From Sinorhizobium glycinis (GTDB lineage: Bacteria > Pseudomonadota > Alphaproteobacteria > Rhizobiales > Rhizobiaceae), in assembly GCF_001651865.1 (NCBI RefSeq), contig NZ_LPUX01000066.1, forward strand, positions 62,001 through 126,000: 64,000 nucleotides of DNA. The letters are read 5' to 3'. Under the pieces are notes generated by a model. It made no database searches, was not told the origin of the DNA, and saw nothing but the letters and a program-made list of their open reading frames with translations. Below, piece by piece: positions 54,853-64,000 of the stretch. Each line of letters begins with the position of its first letter. Position 1 is the first letter of the stretch. A program made the translations under genes and the position numbers.

Positions 54853-55686
54853 TCAGTGCACCATCAACACCGGTACAATGGGTGCCTCGATCATCGCCTT
54901 GGTAACGCCTCCGAATATCCTTTCGCGAAGACGTGTGTGCCCGTACGCCCCCATGACGATCAGATCGGCAGAGGTATCAATTGCATGCTGGTTGAGAACC
55001 TCGTCGACTCGGCGCCCTCCGCTCGCAAGCCGATCGACGGTCACTTTGATGCCGTGGCGAGCGAGGTAGGTGGCGACATCGGCACCCGGTTCGTCGCCGC
55101 TTTTGGTTGAAGCCGCGCTTGGGTCGACCAGAACGACATTCACTTCCTCGGCGCTCTCCATGATTTCCAAAGCTTCGCGGGCCGCTCTCGCGGCTTCCAT
55201 GGTCGAGTTCCATGCGAGAACAATTTTCTTCGGACGCAAGGTGACGGATTGGCGATTGGTTGCGAGAAGAACCGGTCGCGCCGAATAGAAGAGCGCTCCG
55301 TCGATGGCACGCGCTCGCAACGGAGAATCCGTCTTCAGACTGGCGCCGATCAACGTAACGTCCGCATAGCGCGCGCGGTTGCCGACATCGTCGTCGGCCC
55401 ATGCGGTCTCGCAGTAGATGCCATTTGCATCGAATGAGATCCCGAGGCCCTTCAGCGTTGCTCGGACTCTCTCCACCGCCTTATCTAGTTGCTGCATATC
55501 CTCGGCCCGTTCGTCGAGCCAAGCGACCGACATGGCCGCATACTCTCCGAGCGGAGGCGGAACGGCGAGCTTGACCAGGAGAACCGAAAGATGGGCATTT
55601 GCGGGAGCGCAGAGATCTGCTGCCGCTGTTAAATCATTCTCGTTTTGGTTCGCATCAATCACCAAAAGAACTGTCTTGTAGGTCAT
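54853..55686 (-). CDS. Tandem-domain universal stress protein (copy A)
   Basis: The 277-residue protein has two Usp domains. The first begins MTYKTVLLVIDANQNENDLT; the second ends with VMGAYGHTRLRERIFGGVTK, the ATP-binding G-x2-G-x9-G(S/T)-like loop. It is a close paralogue of the next gene; start and end segments are nearly identical. The ATG at 55686 follows GGAGGAGCAAGG. An FNR box lies 67 bases upstream. Confidence 0.9.
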   Translation of the reverse strand: MTYKTVLLVIDANQNENDLTAAADLCAPANAHLSVLLVKLAVPPPLGEYAAMSVAWLDERAEDMQQLDKAVERVRATLKGLGISFDANGIYCETAWADDDVGNRARYADVTLIGASLKTDSPLRARAIDGALFYSARPVLLATNRQSVTLRPKKIVLAWNSTMEAARAAREALEIMESAEEVNVVLVDPSAASTKSGDEPGADVATYLARHGIKVTVDRLASGGRRVDEVLNQHAIDTSADLIVMGAYGHTRLRERIFGGVTKAMIEAPIVPVLMVH

Positions 55687-55752
55687 TTCCTTGCTCCTCC
55701 GAAGCCGATTAACACTCTCATAAGCAATGTACCCCACGTGACGACGGCCACA

Positions 55753-55766
55753 TTGATCTCTCTCAA
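55753..55766. promoter_or_regulatory. FNR/FixK box TTGATCTCTCTCAA
   Basis: Perfect TTGA-N6-TCAA 67 bases before universal stress gene copy A. The flanking AAGAAGCTCCCGCCTGAG is shared with the box of copy B. Confidence 0.75.
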
Positions 55767-55860
55767 GAAGCTCCCGCCTGAGACTGCGGCACCAATGTTG
55801 CGAGTCCGTGCGGTTGAATGGGTCGGGTGCCGCGAAATCGCATCCAGACGACCTCTACCT
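55767..55860 (-). pseudogene. Duplicated 3'-end remnant of the acyl-CoA synthetase gene
   Basis: From AAGAAGCTCCCGCCTGAG onward this stretch parallels 56875-56960, which is the 3' end of the acyl-CoA synthetase-acetyltransferase gene. It is diverged and frameshifted here. It shows that the usp duplication carried upstream sequence with it. Confidence 0.65.
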
Positions 55861-55969
55861 TTCCCAACCCAGACGGGGCCAAAACACCGCTGCTGAAAAC
55901 CGACGGGGCTGTCAGCAGTCTGAGCATCGCATAGAACGGGCACCTTTTTTCAATCTGACTCGAGGAACG

Positions 55970-56794
55970 TCAGCGGACCATCAACACCGGTACAATGGGT
56001 GCCTCGATCATCGCCTTGGTTACACCACCGAACACCTTTTCGCGAAGGCGCGAACGCCCATAGGCACCCATGACGATCAGATCGGCGGCGGTGTCCAGCG
56101 CATGCTGATTGAGAATTTCCTCGACCCGGCGTCCGGCGCTGGGAAGCCGATCGACGGTCACATGTATGCCGTGTCGCGAGAGATAAGTTGCGACATCCGC
56201 GCCAGGTTCTCCGCCGTTCCTGCGAGAAGCTGCCGTCGGGTCAACCAGTACGACGTTTACGCTTTCGGCGTTTCTCATCATATCGAGCGCTTCGCGAGCG
56301 GCCCTTGTGGATTCGAAGCTTGAGTTCCAGGCCAGGAGAATCCTCTTGGGAAGCAAAGTTACCGATTGTCGGTTTGTTGCAAGCAGGACTGGGCGCGCCG
56401 AATAGAAAAGCGCACCCTCGATGGCGCGCGTCCGCAACGAGGGATCCATGCTGGTCCCGATCAATGTAACGTCAGCGTAGCGTGCCCGCTCTCCAACCAG
56501 GTCGTCGTCCCATGCAGTTTCGATGTACTCGCCGGCTACGTCGGACGATATTCCAAGGTCCTTGAGCGTCGTTCGTGACGCCTCGATGGCCTTGTCGAGC
56601 TGTTCAATTTCGGCCGCCCGAATGTCGAGCCATGCGACCGAGAGAGCCGTATAGTCTCCGAACTGAGGCGGAGCGACCTTCACCAGAAAGACCGAGAGAT
56701 GTGCGTTTGCCGCGGCGCAGAGATCCGCCGCCGCTGTCAGATCAGCTTCATGTTGGTTGGCATCGAGCACGAGAAGAACTGTCTTGTAGGTCAT
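55970..56794 (-). CDS. Tandem-domain universal stress protein (copy B)
   Basis: The 274-residue paralogue of copy A has the same two Usp domains (MTYKTVLLVLDANQHEADLT; VMGAYGRSRLREKVFGGVTK; APIVPVLMVR at the end). Two genes of this type side by side mark a tandem duplication. Its FNR box (56861-56874) begins 66 bases upstream and touches the end of the acyl-CoA synthetase gene. Confidence 0.9.
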   Translation of the reverse strand: MTYKTVLLVLDANQHEADLTAAADLCAAANAHLSVFLVKVAPPQFGDYTALSVAWLDIRAAEIEQLDKAIEASRTTLKDLGISSDVAGEYIETAWDDDLVGERARYADVTLIGTSMDPSLRTRAIEGALFYSARPVLLATNRQSVTLLPKRILLAWNSSFESTRAAREALDMMRNAESVNVVLVDPTAASRRNGGEPGADVATYLSRHGIHVTVDRLPSAGRRVEEILNQHALDTAADLIVMGAYGRSRLREKVFGGVTKAMIEAPIVPVLMVR

Positions 56795-56860
56795 TGCTCT
56801 GGTCTCCCCAGGCGGCGTGGAATTCTGAAAGCCAATTTACGCCAGATGGGGGCCGCTACA

Positions 56861-56874
56861 TTGATCCCGGTCAA
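56861..56874. promoter_or_regulatory. FNR/FixK box TTGATCCCGGTCAA
   Basis: Perfect TTGA-N6-TCAA 66 bases before universal stress gene copy B, overlapping the stop of the upstream gene by four bases. Confidence 0.75.
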
Positions 56875-59570
56875 GAAGCTCCCGCCTGAGGCTGCAGCGC
56901 CATTGTCGCAATCCTTAGGGTTGAATCGGCCGGGTGCGGTAAAATCGCAAATCCAAACTCGCGGCACATTCTGAGCATTTTCGAATTCTCACTCAGAATG
57001 AGTCCTTCGATTCGTTGCAGACCGTCGGCTGCAGCATAATCCCTCAGATGAGCCAGAAGAGCCCAGCCAAGTCCTTGCCCCTGCAGGTCGGTCCTGACCA
57101 GCAAGCCATATTCCGCGGCCTCGTGATCGGGGTCCGCGTAAAGTCTGGCAATCCCGGCAAGCGTGCCGCTTTGCTTGTCGAGAGCTACGAAGGCCATCTC
57201 GCGTTCATAGTCCACCTGCGTGAGCCTCACCAGCATCTTGTCCTGGAAGTGCTTGCGCGATGACAGAAAGCGAAGCCGGATGTCAGCCGCGGATGTCTTG
57301 GCAAGAAAATCCGGGTAGAGTGCGGCGTCTGCCGGTCTGATCGGTCGCAATTGGTAAAGCCGGTCAGCGAGCGTGACCTGCTTTTCCCAATCGCTCGGAT
57401 AAGGGCGGATCGCGAGATCGCGATTGGGGCCGGGGCGCGCGACAGCCTGCGGGTCGATTTCGATGCGCGCGTCGAGCGCGATGACTCCCTCGGCGCTGGC
57501 GACCATCGGATTCAAATCCATTGAGAGCACGCAGGGAAAATCGACGATCATCTGCGATAGCGCAGTGAGCGCCTTGCAGATCGCTGCCCTGTCTGCGGCC
57601 GGCTCGTTGCGAAAACCGGCGAGGAGCCTCCCGATCCGTGTCCGATCGATCAGGTCGCCGGCGAGCATGGTGTCAAGCGGGGGAAGCGCCACTGCGGTGT
57701 CTTCGACCACCTCGACGGAAACGCCTCCCGATCCAAACAGAATGACCGGACCGAAGATTGGATCTCGGCTGATGCCCAGGATTAGTTCCCGCGAGTGTCC
57801 GCGTTCAATCATCGGCTGGACGGCAAAGCCATCGACAACGGCATCTGGGTCGTGGGCCTTCAGCCGCGCGACAATCGCCTCGGCGGCTTCTCGGGCGGCC
57901 ATAGGGGTTAAGATATCGAGGACGACGCCGCCCACATCGGATTTGTGCGTGATCGACATCGAGATCAATTTGACGACGACCCTCGTCGCGTCCTCGAGAA
58001 GCGATGCGGCAACCCTTTCCGTCTCCTCCGGCGAGCTTGCGATGACGGTTCGAGGGACTGGAATGCCATAAGCCGCAATGACCATCTTGGCTTCGGGTTC
58101 GTTCAGCATATGGCGCCCTTCACCAGCCACCCGCTGCAAAATGGATTGGACGACTGCACGGTCCGCAGGCGCTTCGGCCGCCTGGCTAGAGGGCACCCGC
58201 AGAAGCGCCTCCTGTGCCTTCGACCATCTGGCGAGATAGGAAACCGCCAAGGCTGCATCGGACGGTGTGTCGTAGCTTGCCAGCCCGGCCTGCTGCAGCA
58301 CATGACGACCCTCACGAGCGGTCAGGCCGCCCAACCAGCATGTCAGAACGGGCTTGCCCGAGATTGTCCCGGACCGCGCAAGGGAGGCGACGGCACGAGC
58401 GGCATCAACGGGCGAGGCAAGGGCTGTCGGGCAATTCATGACGATCAGGATGTCCACTCCCGGACCGGGAGCGACGATCTCGACCGCCGCCCTGTATCGT
58501 TCGGGCGACGCATCGCCGATTATATCGACCGGATTGGCGCGCGACCAATCGGCGGGCAGGATTCGCTCCAGGCAGCGTATGGTGTCCGGAGAAAGATCCG
58601 CGAGCTCGCACCCCAAGTCCACCAGCCGATCCACGGCGAGGACGCCGGCTCCGCCGCCATTGGTGACTATTGCGACACGGCTTCGCTCAAGAGAGGGAAA
58701 GCGCGCGATGGTTTCCGTCGCGTCGAACAATTCGCCAAGGCCTTCGATTCTCAAGATACCGGCGCGGTGCAGAGCCGCGTCCACGACCTTATCGGCACCT
58801 GAAAGCGCGCCGGTATGCGTGGCCGCCGCTTTGGCTGCCTCCACGTGCCGGCCCGACTTGATCGCGACAACCGGCTTGACCCGAGCGGCGGCACGAGCCG
58901 CCGACAGAAACTTCCGGGGATTTGGGATGGTCTCGAGATACATGACGATCGCCCGCGTCTTGGGATCGCCAGCCAGCAGGTCGAGGAAATCGCCGGCGTC
59001 AGCATCGGCCATGTCGCCGAGAGAAATGATTTTGGAAAAGCCGACGTTGTTGTCGGCCGCCCAGTCGATCAATGAAGTCGCGATTGCTCCGGATTGTGAA
59101 AGCAACGCGATGTCGCCTGGCTGAGCCTGCAAGTGCGCGAAGCTCGCATTGAGCTTCGCTGATGGGACGATGAGGCCTACGGTGTTCGGCCCGATGATGC
59201 GAAAGAGAAATGGTTTCGCAGCATCGAGCATCGCTCGTCTCAGACCTTGGTCAGCGTTGAGGCCCGCCGTGATGACCACCGCAGCGCGCGTTCCCTTCAC
59301 GCCCAGCTCATGGATGAGCGCCGGCACGGTTTTCGGAGGCGTGACAACAATCGCGAGGTCGGGAACACTTGGAATGTCCGCTACACGGCGATAGCAGCGA
59401 AGACCTGCCACCTCGTCGTATTTGGGGTTCACGGGCCAGATTTCGCCCTCGAATGCTGCCGCCATCACGTTTTCGATGATAACCCGGCCAAGCGATCCGC
59501 TGCGCGTTGAGGCGCCGATAATCGCAAGCGACTTCGGATCGATGGCGTGATGAAGGTTGCGAATGGTCAT
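56871..59570 (-). CDS. ADP-forming acyl-CoA synthetase fused to GNAT acetyltransferase
   Basis: The 899-residue protein has a CoA-binding domain (AIIGASTRSGSLGRVIIENV, ~10-135), a succinyl-CoA ligase-like domain (~150-460), an ATP-grasp domain (~480-700) and a C-terminal GNAT domain (~730-890) with RTDLQGQGLGWALLAHLRDY as acetyl-CoA loop. This order is that of PatZ/Pka-type lysine acetyltransferases, where the ligase part may be regulatory, or of acetate-CoA ligases. LVFHTGA-type catalytic histidine appears as AATHTGALSGAD near residue 255. It may use acetyl-CoA or acetyl phosphate derived from the phosphoketolase. Confidence 0.88.
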   Translation of the reverse strand: MTIRNLHHAIDPKSLAIIGASTRSGSLGRVIIENVMAAAFEGEIWPVNPKYDEVAGLRCYRRVADIPSVPDLAIVVTPPKTVPALIHELGVKGTRAAVVITAGLNADQGLRRAMLDAAKPFLFRIIGPNTVGLIVPSAKLNASFAHLQAQPGDIALLSQSGAIATSLIDWAADNNVGFSKIISLGDMADADAGDFLDLLAGDPKTRAIVMYLETIPNPRKFLSAARAAARVKPVVAIKSGRHVEAAKAAATHTGALSGADKVVDAALHRAGILRIEGLGELFDATETIARFPSLERSRVAIVTNGGGAGVLAVDRLVDLGCELADLSPDTIRCLERILPADWSRANPVDIIGDASPERYRAAVEIVAPGPGVDILIVMNCPTALASPVDAARAVASLARSGTISGKPVLTCWLGGLTAREGRHVLQQAGLASYDTPSDAALAVSYLARWSKAQEALLRVPSSQAAEAPADRAVVQSILQRVAGEGRHMLNEPEAKMVIAAYGIPVPRTVIASSPEETERVAASLLEDATRVVVKLISMSITHKSDVGGVVLDILTPMAAREAAEAIVARLKAHDPDAVVDGFAVQPMIERGHSRELILGISRDPIFGPVILFGSGGVSVEVVEDTAVALPPLDTMLAGDLIDRTRIGRLLAGFRNEPAADRAAICKALTALSQMIVDFPCVLSMDLNPMVASAEGVIALDARIEIDPQAVARPGPNRDLAIRPYPSDWEKQVTLADRLYQLRPIRPADAALYPDFLAKTSAADIRLRFLSSRKHFQDKMLVRLTQVDYEREMAFVALDKQSGTLAGIARLYADPDHEAAEYGLLVRTDLQGQGLGWALLAHLRDYAAADGLQRIEGLILSENSKMLRMCREFGFAILPHPADSTLRIATMALQPQAGAS

Positions 59571-59625
59571 GGCTTCACCTCAAACTACGTGACCCACCAG
59601 GATATTGTAGTGTTTCGATGGTGCG

Positions 59626-59639
59626 TTGATCGCGCTCAA
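59626..59639. promoter_or_regulatory. FNR/FixK box TTGATCGCGCTCAA
   Basis: Perfect TTGA-N6-TCAA in the 172-base gap between divergent acyl-CoA synthetase (56 bases) and magnesium-type ATPase (103 bases) genes. Confidence 0.75.
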
Positions 59640-59742
59640 AGCACGCAACCCTTTCTGGAAATTGACCTTCCGCAATGCATTCGCCATCGCAACGGTTCAT
59701 CCTTGTCGAATTGCTCCAGACGAATGCCGACAGGAAGGCTCC

Positions 59743-62367
59743 ATGGGATCCTTAGCATCCGAATATGGAGGAGGGACCGCCTATTGGGCCGCCCCGGCCT
59801 CTGATCTGATGGCTGAGTATGGCACCCGTGCAACGGGTTTGAGCAGCGCAGACGCGCGCGAACGTCTGCAGCGTTATGGGCGCAATTCCGTGACGCGGGG
59901 AGAGAGGTTTCTGGCCCTTTCCGTTCTGGTCCGGCAATTCCGAAGTCCGCTCATTCTTATCCTTGTATTCGCAGCCGGCATGTCCGCCCTGGTGGGTGAG
60001 CGAACCGATGCGCTCATTATCATTCTCATCGTTCTTGTAAGCTGCGCCCTGAGTTTCGTGCAGGAATACCGAGCGTCGCGCGCCGTAGAGGCGCTTCGCA
60101 GGCGCATCGCTCAAAAGGCGACAGTGCTCAGAGACGGAGGGCCGAGTGTGATTTCGGCGTTGGATGTCGTGCCTGGAGACATTGTTCGACTTTCCGCGGG
60201 CAACCTTGTGCCCGCCGACGGCATCATTCTCGAAGCACGCGACTTCAACGTGAGCGAAGCAGTCCTCACTGGGGAAGCTTTTCCAGTCTCCAAGTCTCCC
60301 GGAACGGTGGACCCTGGAACCTCGTTGTCGGGAAGGTCGAACTCGGTCTTTACCGGGAGCTCGGTCCGCAGCGGCACTGCAAGCGTCGTCGTGATCAGGA
60401 CAGGTGACGCTACAGAATTCGCAGCGATTGCCTCGGCGGTTGCACGGCGCAGTCCAGAGACCGAATTCGCGCGCGGAATTCGCCGTTTCGGTTATCTTAT
60501 GACCGAGATTATGCTGGTAATCGTTATTCTCGTCTTCTTCGCTAATCTGCTTCTTCAACGCGAACCGATCGATTCGTTGCTGTTCTCCATCGCACTGGCC
60601 GTCGGGCTCAGTCCCGAACTCCTGCCGGCTATCATCAGCATTACGCTCGCGCGAGGAGCGCGCACAATGGCCCAAAGCGGCGTCCTCGTCCGGCGTCTCG
60701 AGTCAATCGAGAATCTCGGCAGCATGAACATGCTGTGTACCGATAAGACGGGGACGCTCACCGAAGGTGTTGTGCACCTGGACGCCTCCCTCGACGTCGG
60801 CGGAGAATCTTCCCCGAGAATTTATTTGTGGGCGCGGTTGAATGCTTCCATGCAAACGGGGCTACAGAACCCACTCGATGAAGCGATCGTCTTGGCAGAA
60901 AATGCACCGCCTTCCTCGTCTCTTTACTCGAAGGTGGACGAGATTCCGTATGATTTCGTCAGAAAACGGCTTTCTGTCGTCGTCCGGAAGGATGGTGATC
61001 CTGATGGCGATCTGTTGATTTGCAAGGGCGCTGTCGAGAACGTGCTGGCCGTTTGCAGTTCGATTTTGGACGGAGACGCGCCCACAGCTTTCACGGACGC
61101 GGCGAGGCAGGCGATCGACGAGAAATTTCGCTCGTGGAGTGGTGGGGGCTACCGAGTGCTTGGTTTGGCCGTTCGCAAAATAGCACGTTCGCAAGCATGT
61201 GGTCGGCAAGATGAAAAGGGACTGTGCTTCGCCGGCTTCCTGCTTTTTCTCGATCCACCGAAGGCGGGCATCAGCGAGAGCCTCAAAGTTCTTGCGAAGC
61301 GCGGCATTGGCTTAAAGATGATTACGGGGGACAACCGCCATGTCGCCGTGCACCTGGCGAACACCATCGGACTGAGCTCGTCGAGAATACTGACGGGCGG
61401 CGAGCTGTCGAAAATGACAAGAGACTCGCTGTTCGCACGAGCGCCCGATATCGACCTCTTCGTCGAGATCGACCCAAATCAGAAGGAACGGGTGATTGAG
61501 GCGCTGCGCCGTGCCGGTCATGTGGTCGGATATCTCGGGGACGGAATCAACGATGCGCCCGCTTTGCATGAAGCCGATGTCGGCATCTCGGTCGATGGGG
61601 CCGTCGACGTCGCGAGAGAAGCCGCGGATATCGTGCTCTTGAAACGCGATTTGAATGTTCTTCTTCGTGGCATTGACGACGGGCGCAGGTCCTTTGCCAA
61701 CACAATGAAATACATCTCCATCACGACCAGCGCAAACTTCGGCAACATGATCAGCATGGCCTTCGCCTCCATGTTTCTGCCGTTTCTGCCCCTGCTCGCC
61801 AAACAGATCCTTCTCAACAATCTCTTGTCTGATGTGCCGGCGCTCGCCATTGCAGGCGACAGGGTAGATCGCGAGGAAATGCGCAGCCCCCGCCGTTGGG
61901 ATATTCGCTACGTGCGTCGATTCATGGTGAGCTTCGGACTGGTGAGCTCGCTATTCGACTTCGTCACCTTTGCCGCTCTTGTTCTGCTGGTAAAAGCGGA
62001 ACCAGCGACCTTTCAAACTGCCTGGTTCATCGAGTCCCTGCTCACTGAGCTGGCAATCGTGCTGATCGTGCGCACGCGGTCCTTCTTCTGGCGGAGCAGG
62101 CCGGGCCGAATGTTGCCCTTCCTGACACTGACGACCGCCATCGCGGCCGTAGCACTTCCCTATTCACCTTTCGCGGGCTATTTCGGGTTCGTGCCGTTGC
62201 CTTGGCCGCTAATGACAGGTCTGCTGCTGATCACGGTGACGTACCTACTGGCTTCCGAGCTCACCAAACACTGGTTCACTCGGTGGGACAGTCGGCTGCA
62301 CAGGAGGTCGTATGATCCTGCAGCTCGTGCTTCACGAAGAGCTCTGAGGAGGCCAGACTCGGCTTGA
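59743..62367 (+). CDS. mgtA: Mg2+-type P3B cation ATPase (MgtA-like)
   Basis: The 874-residue pump has LTGEAFPVSKSPG, DKTGTLTEGVV as phosphorylation site near residue 335, MITGDNRHVAVHLANTIGLS and LGDGINDAPALHEADVGISV with VDVAREAADIVLL, typical of MgtA/MgtB P3B ATPases. The ATG at 59743 follows AGGAAGG; the frame is open upstream but starts in the FNR box. It imports magnesium or a similar cation in known relatives. Confidence 0.88.
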   Translation: MGSLASEYGGGTAYWAAPASDLMAEYGTRATGLSSADARERLQRYGRNSVTRGERFLALSVLVRQFRSPLILILVFAAGMSALVGERTDALIIILIVLVSCALSFVQEYRASRAVEALRRRIAQKATVLRDGGPSVISALDVVPGDIVRLSAGNLVPADGIILEARDFNVSEAVLTGEAFPVSKSPGTVDPGTSLSGRSNSVFTGSSVRSGTASVVVIRTGDATEFAAIASAVARRSPETEFARGIRRFGYLMTEIMLVIVILVFFANLLLQREPIDSLLFSIALAVGLSPELLPAIISITLARGARTMAQSGVLVRRLESIENLGSMNMLCTDKTGTLTEGVVHLDASLDVGGESSPRIYLWARLNASMQTGLQNPLDEAIVLAENAPPSSSLYSKVDEIPYDFVRKRLSVVVRKDGDPDGDLLICKGAVENVLAVCSSILDGDAPTAFTDAARQAIDEKFRSWSGGGYRVLGLAVRKIARSQACGRQDEKGLCFAGFLLFLDPPKAGISESLKVLAKRGIGLKMITGDNRHVAVHLANTIGLSSSRILTGGELSKMTRDSLFARAPDIDLFVEIDPNQKERVIEALRRAGHVVGYLGDGINDAPALHEADVGISVDGAVDVAREAADIVLLKRDLNVLLRGIDDGRRSFANTMKYISITTSANFGNMISMAFASMFLPFLPLLAKQILLNNLLSDVPALAIAGDRVDREEMRSPRRWDIRYVRRFMVSFGLVSSLFDFVTFAALVLLVKAEPATFQTAWFIESLLTELAIVLIVRTRSFFWRSRPGRMLPFLTLTTAIAAVALPYSPFAGYFGFVPLPWPLMTGLLLITVTYLLASELTKHWFTRWDSRLHRRSYDPAARASRRALRRPDSA

Positions 62368-62395
62368 CGAGCCTTGTCAGTTGCCACCTCGCACG

Positions 62396-64000
62396 TCAAT
62401 CGAGCAGCTCTCGTAGCCGCAACGCCAGCTCTCTGGCGGTGTAGGGCTTTTGCAGCCAACTTCCTGCCGCCCTGCCGGCAGCGCTCGGCCCGGCGTAGCC
62501 CGACGTGAACAGCATTTTCACACTGGGTCTGAGTTCGCGCACATGCTGGGCTAACTCGTCGCCACTCATGCCGCCCGGCATTATCATGTCGGCAAAAACG
62601 AGAGAGACTTCCGGATGCTCCGACAGGAATTGAAGCGCCTGCGCACCGGCTTCCGCCTCAATAACGGAATACCCGGCATCGCGCAGTCGCGAGACTACGA
62701 CTCGGCGCACCCGTGCATCGTCCTCGACGACAAGTATCGTCTCATGGCCCCTTGGAATCGGCTCTGTGGCCGCATCTTCTCCTGCGCCAACCTGGGCGGA
62801 CTGGCTTGCTCCTCGAGTTGCGGGTAGGAAGAGGCGGACGCTCGCTCCCTGACCGGGCTCACTATAGAGCTGAATATGCCCTCCGGATTGCTTGACGAAG
62901 CCGTAGACCATGCTGAGGCCAAGGCCTGTTCCCGCACCGGTGCCTTTCGTGGTGAAGAAGGGCTCGAAAGCGCGACGCTTGATCTCTTCGGTCATGCCGA
63001 CGCCCGTGTCCGTTACGGCAACCAGGACATAGTGTCCCATTCGCACCTCTGGGTACATCTGGGCGTAGTCACGGTCGAGGGCCGTGGTCGAAATCTCGAT
63101 GGTCAGGCGGCCACCGTTTGGCATTGCGTCGCGCGCGTTCAGCCCCAGGTTCAGGAGGGCGTTTTGAAGTTGGGAGACGTCGATCAGGGCGAGATTACTG
63201 CTGCCCTTTACGATCGTTGATAATTCTATGGTCTCGCCCAGGGTTCTGGACAGAAGCTTCGAAAAGTTAGCGACAAGTTCTCCAACGTCGACGAGCTTCG
63301 GATTAAGAGGCTGACGCCGACCGAATGCCAGCAATTGTGCTGTCAACTTTGCTCCATCGTCGGCCGCCGCCTGAGCTTCTCGCAAGAGTCCTCTGAGCTT
63401 CTCGTCTTGCAGCCGGGCCTCTATCATCTCCAGATTGCCGGTGATCACAGTCAGCAGATTGTTGAAATCATGCGCAAGCCGCCGGTCAGTTGACCAACGG
63501 CTTCCATTTTCTGGGCTTGCCTAAGCTCCTCCTCGACGCGCTGGCGACTGGTCAGATCTCGGATGAAGCCGGTGAATATGCGGCGGCCATTAGCCATCGC
63601 TTCCCCCACTGAGAGCTCCATTGGGAACGTTGTGCCGTCCTTTCGTAGGCCGGTGACGACCCGCCCAATTCCGATGATGCGCCGCTCGCCTGTGCGTAGG
63701 TAGTTGTCCAGATAGTGGTCATGCGCCTCTCGGTGGGGAGAGGGCATCAGCATATTGACGTTCAATCCAACCACTTCGCTCTCGGCATGTCCGAATAGCC
63801 GTTCCGCCGCCACGCTGAAGGAGGTGATCGTGCCTGTTTCATCGATCACCACCATTGCCTCGGGGACGGTATCGAGGATGGAGCGGAGATGTGCCTCTCG
63901 CGCCGCCAGATCGGCCTGAGCGCGTCTAAGGTTCGTGATGTCGCTATCAGTTTGCACGACGACCTGGTCGCTTGCAGAGGCCGTCTGCACCCATCGGCTA
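62396..64000 (-). pseudogene. FixL-like PAS hybrid histidine kinase, frameshifted at the H box, 5' end beyond window
   Basis: The N-terminal part has a PAS domain with [20 protein letters not shown] and [20 protein letters not shown], closely like the haem-PAS of FixL, where the histidine of this segment binds haem and the arginine of IGR contacts oxygen. Then [13 protein letters not shown] reads into a shift at ~63475, where one C is missing on the plus strand. The other frame continues [18 protein letters not shown], the phosphoacceptor H box, then an ATPase (TGAGTGLGLSMVYGF) and a receiver domain (VVEDDARVRR, FADMIMPGGMSG). It is broken as sequenced, or the read has an error. The gene starts to the right of the window. 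Confidence 0.85.

Noticed and set aside
1-64000. CRISPR array
   Set aside because: No regularly spaced direct repeats were seen; the GGGAGGAGG repeats near 11.3 kb are small-RNA loops.

Overview
The window looks like part of a rhizobial (Rhizobiales, Rhizobium/Sinorhizobium-type) plasmid. The evidence is a complete repABC replication/partition operon with its counter-transcribed RNA, a broken TraI-type acyl-homoserine-lactone synthase divergent from repA, a VirB-type conjugation operon, a DUF1612 plasmid protein, and a long block of FNR/FixK-boxed stress genes of the kind found on symbiotic plasmids. No rRNA or tRNA genes were seen.

Region 1 (1-9.1 kb) is a defence island. A superfamily 1 helicase gene runs off the left edge on the minus strand. 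Divergent from it, five plus-strand genes overlap or nearly touch: AbiEi antitoxin/repressor, AbiEii nucleotidyltransferase toxin, HamA and HamB (the Hachiman anti-phage system) and a CoiA-like protein. A perfect 10-bp inverted repeat just before the first gene looks like the AbiEi operator and may control the whole set.

Region 2 (8.9-18.2 kb) is the plasmid backbone: a DUF1612 gene, a graveyard of recombinase fragments beside a strong inverted repeat, a likely cuckoo/alpha-r14 type small RNA, a cold-shock gene, a frameshifted NYN-LOTUS gene, repC, ctRNA, repB, repA, the traI pseudogene and a winged-helix regulator.

Region 3 (18.2-28.3 kb) is a complete virB1-virB11 operon for a type IV secretion/conjugation apparatus, with an EexN-like entry-exclusion lipoprotein. 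No relaxase or coupling protein lies in the window, and virB10 has ATA where its ATG should be.

Region 4 (28.4-64 kb) is a microoxic stress and metabolism island: an ABC1/UbiB kinase, CBS-BON protein, phosphoketolase, a decayed ABC exporter, YeeE-type transporters, cytochrome c, a Nia-like metal ATPase with hemerythrin tail, CysQ, two further P-type ATPases, BON and universal stress proteins, an acyl-CoA synthetase-acetyltransferase, and a FixL-like hybrid kinase running off the right edge. Ten perfect TTGA-N6-TCAA sites were found here, all between genes, so the island reads as one FNR/FixK regulon. Several genes carry single-base frameshifts or internal deletions, which means either plasmid decay or sequence errors.
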